The notes under the pieces: generated by a model | Seen by the model: the letters and a program-made list of their open reading frames with translations, nothing else | Told to the model about the DNA's origin: nothing | Databases searched by the model: none | Made by a program: the position numbers and the translations under genes | Source: CAZEHS01 sp964649745 | GTDB taxonomy: Bacteria > Bacillota > Clostridia > Peptostreptococcales > Acidaminobacteraceae | Length of the DNA: 32,925 nucleotides | Assembly (NCBI GenBank): GCA_964649745.1 | Contig: CAZYQI010000034.1 | Location: 1 to 32,925 of the forward strand | Direction of reading: 5' to 3' | Shown here: piece after piece, positions 32,017 to 32,925 of the stretch | Layout of the letters: the number at the start of each line of letters is the position of its first letter | Position numbering within the stretch: position 1 is the first letter of the stretch

Positions 32017-32838
32017 CTACAGCACCGTCCCCACAATCTCCTTCACCAGCTGTATAAACCTCACCTTCACCATCTCCGCCGTTTCCATAACTTCCTTATG
32101 ATTCAGGGGCTGGTTCAGGATACCGGCAGCCATGTTGGTGATGCAGGATATCCCCGCCACCTTCATGCCGCAGTGGTTGGCAACAATCGCCTCAGGAACC
32201 GTGGACATCCCCACGGCATCGGCACCCAGAGTTCGGAGCATTCGGATCTCCGCCGGCGTTTCGTAGGAGGGCCCTGACATGATGACGTATACGCCCTTCT
32301 GAACAGGGATGGAAAGCTTTTCTGCAGCCGCTTCAATCCCGGTGGAAAGCCTTCTGGAATACACCTCCGACATATCCGGAAAACGGGGGCCCATGGGGTC
32401 CAGGTTTTTTCCGATAAGGGGGTTCATTCCGCTCATATTCAGGTGGTCGGTAATGATCATAAGGTCTCCGGGCTTGAAGCCGGTGTTAACTCCCCCGGCC
32501 GCATTGGTAAGAAGCAAGGCTTCCACACCAAGAGCTTTCATAACCCGAATGGGAAAGGTGACCTGCTGTTGGCTGTAGCCCTCATAGTAGTGAAAACGAC
32601 CCTGCATAGCAACCACAGGCTTGCCGTTCAGATTTCCAAATACGAACTGGCCTGCATGGCCTTCAACCGTGGAAACCGGAAAATGAGGGATCTCGCTGTA
32701 GGGTATCATCACCGGTTCTGTGATTTCATCTGCCAGGATTCCCAGGCCGGAGCCCAGGATAAGGCCGGCCTTGGGTACCGATTTGATTTTCGTCTGAATA
32801 TAGTTTTTCGCTTCCTCAATCGCCTTCATATCGTACAT
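32017..32838 (-). CDS. punA: Purine-nucleoside phosphorylase, trimeric type
   Basis: The enzyme splits inosine and guanosine, and their deoxy forms, with phosphate. The 273-residue product shows the phosphate loop LILGSGLGILA (about 26-36), HFPVSTVEGHAG (about 52-63), GRFHYYEGYS, the LLTNAAGGVN motif (about 108-117), and MSGPSYETPAEIRM with the purine-site Glu. Its conserved Asn is probably in CITNMAAG. This is the PNP-II type rather than the hexameric DeoD. ATG at 32838 has GAGGTG upstream; the longer frame has no better site. The operon may begin outside the window, perhaps with a phosphopentomutase gene, but this cannot be seen. Confidence 0.95.
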   Translation of the reverse strand: MYDMKAIEEAKNYIQTKIKSVPKAGLILGSGLGILADEITEPVMIPYSEIPHFPVSTVEGHAGQFVFGNLNGKPVVAMQGRFHYYEGYSQQQVTFPIRVMKALGVEALLLTNAAGGVNTGFKPGDLMIITDHLNMSGMNPLIGKNLDPMGPRFPDMSEVYSRRLSTGIEAAAEKLSIPVQKGVYVIMSGPSYETPAEIRMLRTLGADAVGMSTVPEAIVANHCGMKVAGISCITNMAAGILNQPLNHKEVMETAEMVKVRFIQLVKEIVGTVL

Positions 32839-32925
32839 GATGCACCTCACGTTTATTTAAGTTATAAACATTTTGCCGCAGACCCCCATGTCCCGTTGGG
32901 AAACCACCGGTTATGAAAATGAGTT

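Overview
The window reads as a chromosomal segment from an anaerobic low-GC-phylum Firmicute, most likely class Clostridia. The evidence is the gene neighbourhoods lexA / YnbB-like lyase / hfq / miaA / mutL / mutS / miaB and cmk-ispH-rpsA, ferredoxin-coupled 2-oxoacid oxidoreductase genes, endonuclease-type MutL, Hfq with a short tail, and AGGAGG-type ribosome binding sites throughout. Base composition is moderate rather than strongly AT-rich. I cannot name the genus. I see no rRNA, tRNA, CRISPR array, transposase or prophage genes, so this looks like core genome with some accessory genes.

Layout. 1-1000: a divergent SOS module, with lexA on the plus strand and a 48-residue membrane peptide on the minus strand, sharing two perfect LexA boxes. 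1000-9700: a long minus-strand run, miaB-mutS-mutL-miaA-hfq, followed after a terminator by a PLP-dependent YnbB-type lyase; this covers tRNA modification, mismatch repair and RNA chaperoning. 9700-10200: a small XRE regulator with a dyad around its promoter, divergent from miaB. 10185-13100: a lycopene-cyclase-like FAD protein and a class I aminotransferase. 13300-17700: an RpiR-type regulator followed by cmk, ispH, rpsA and an orphan cheR. 17776-20517: the korDABC operon for a four-subunit 2-oxoacid:ferredoxin oxidoreductase. 20748-22533: an overlapping GNAT-mnmM-surE operon.

The plus-strand block 22600-27260 holds speE-speB (polyamine synthesis), a membrane acyltransferase and, after about 400 bases of AT-rich non-coding DNA, an APC-family amino-acid permease. 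From 27372 to the end all genes are on the minus strand: scpA-scpB (chromosome segregation), a ferritin-like di-iron protein, a FUSC/aromatic-acid-exporter-like membrane protein, and punA-pdp (nucleoside salvage). The gaps in this last section are filled with foldback and 10-bp-periodic repeat elements that do not look like coding DNA.

Most of the window is well-known housekeeping genes. The parts that merit a second look are the SOS micropeptide, the XRE dyad, the terminator fused to the scpA promoter, the helically phased intergenic repeats, and the lycopene-cyclase-like gene in a presumably non-pigmented anaerobe. All functional calls come from reading motifs and gene order; no database search was run.
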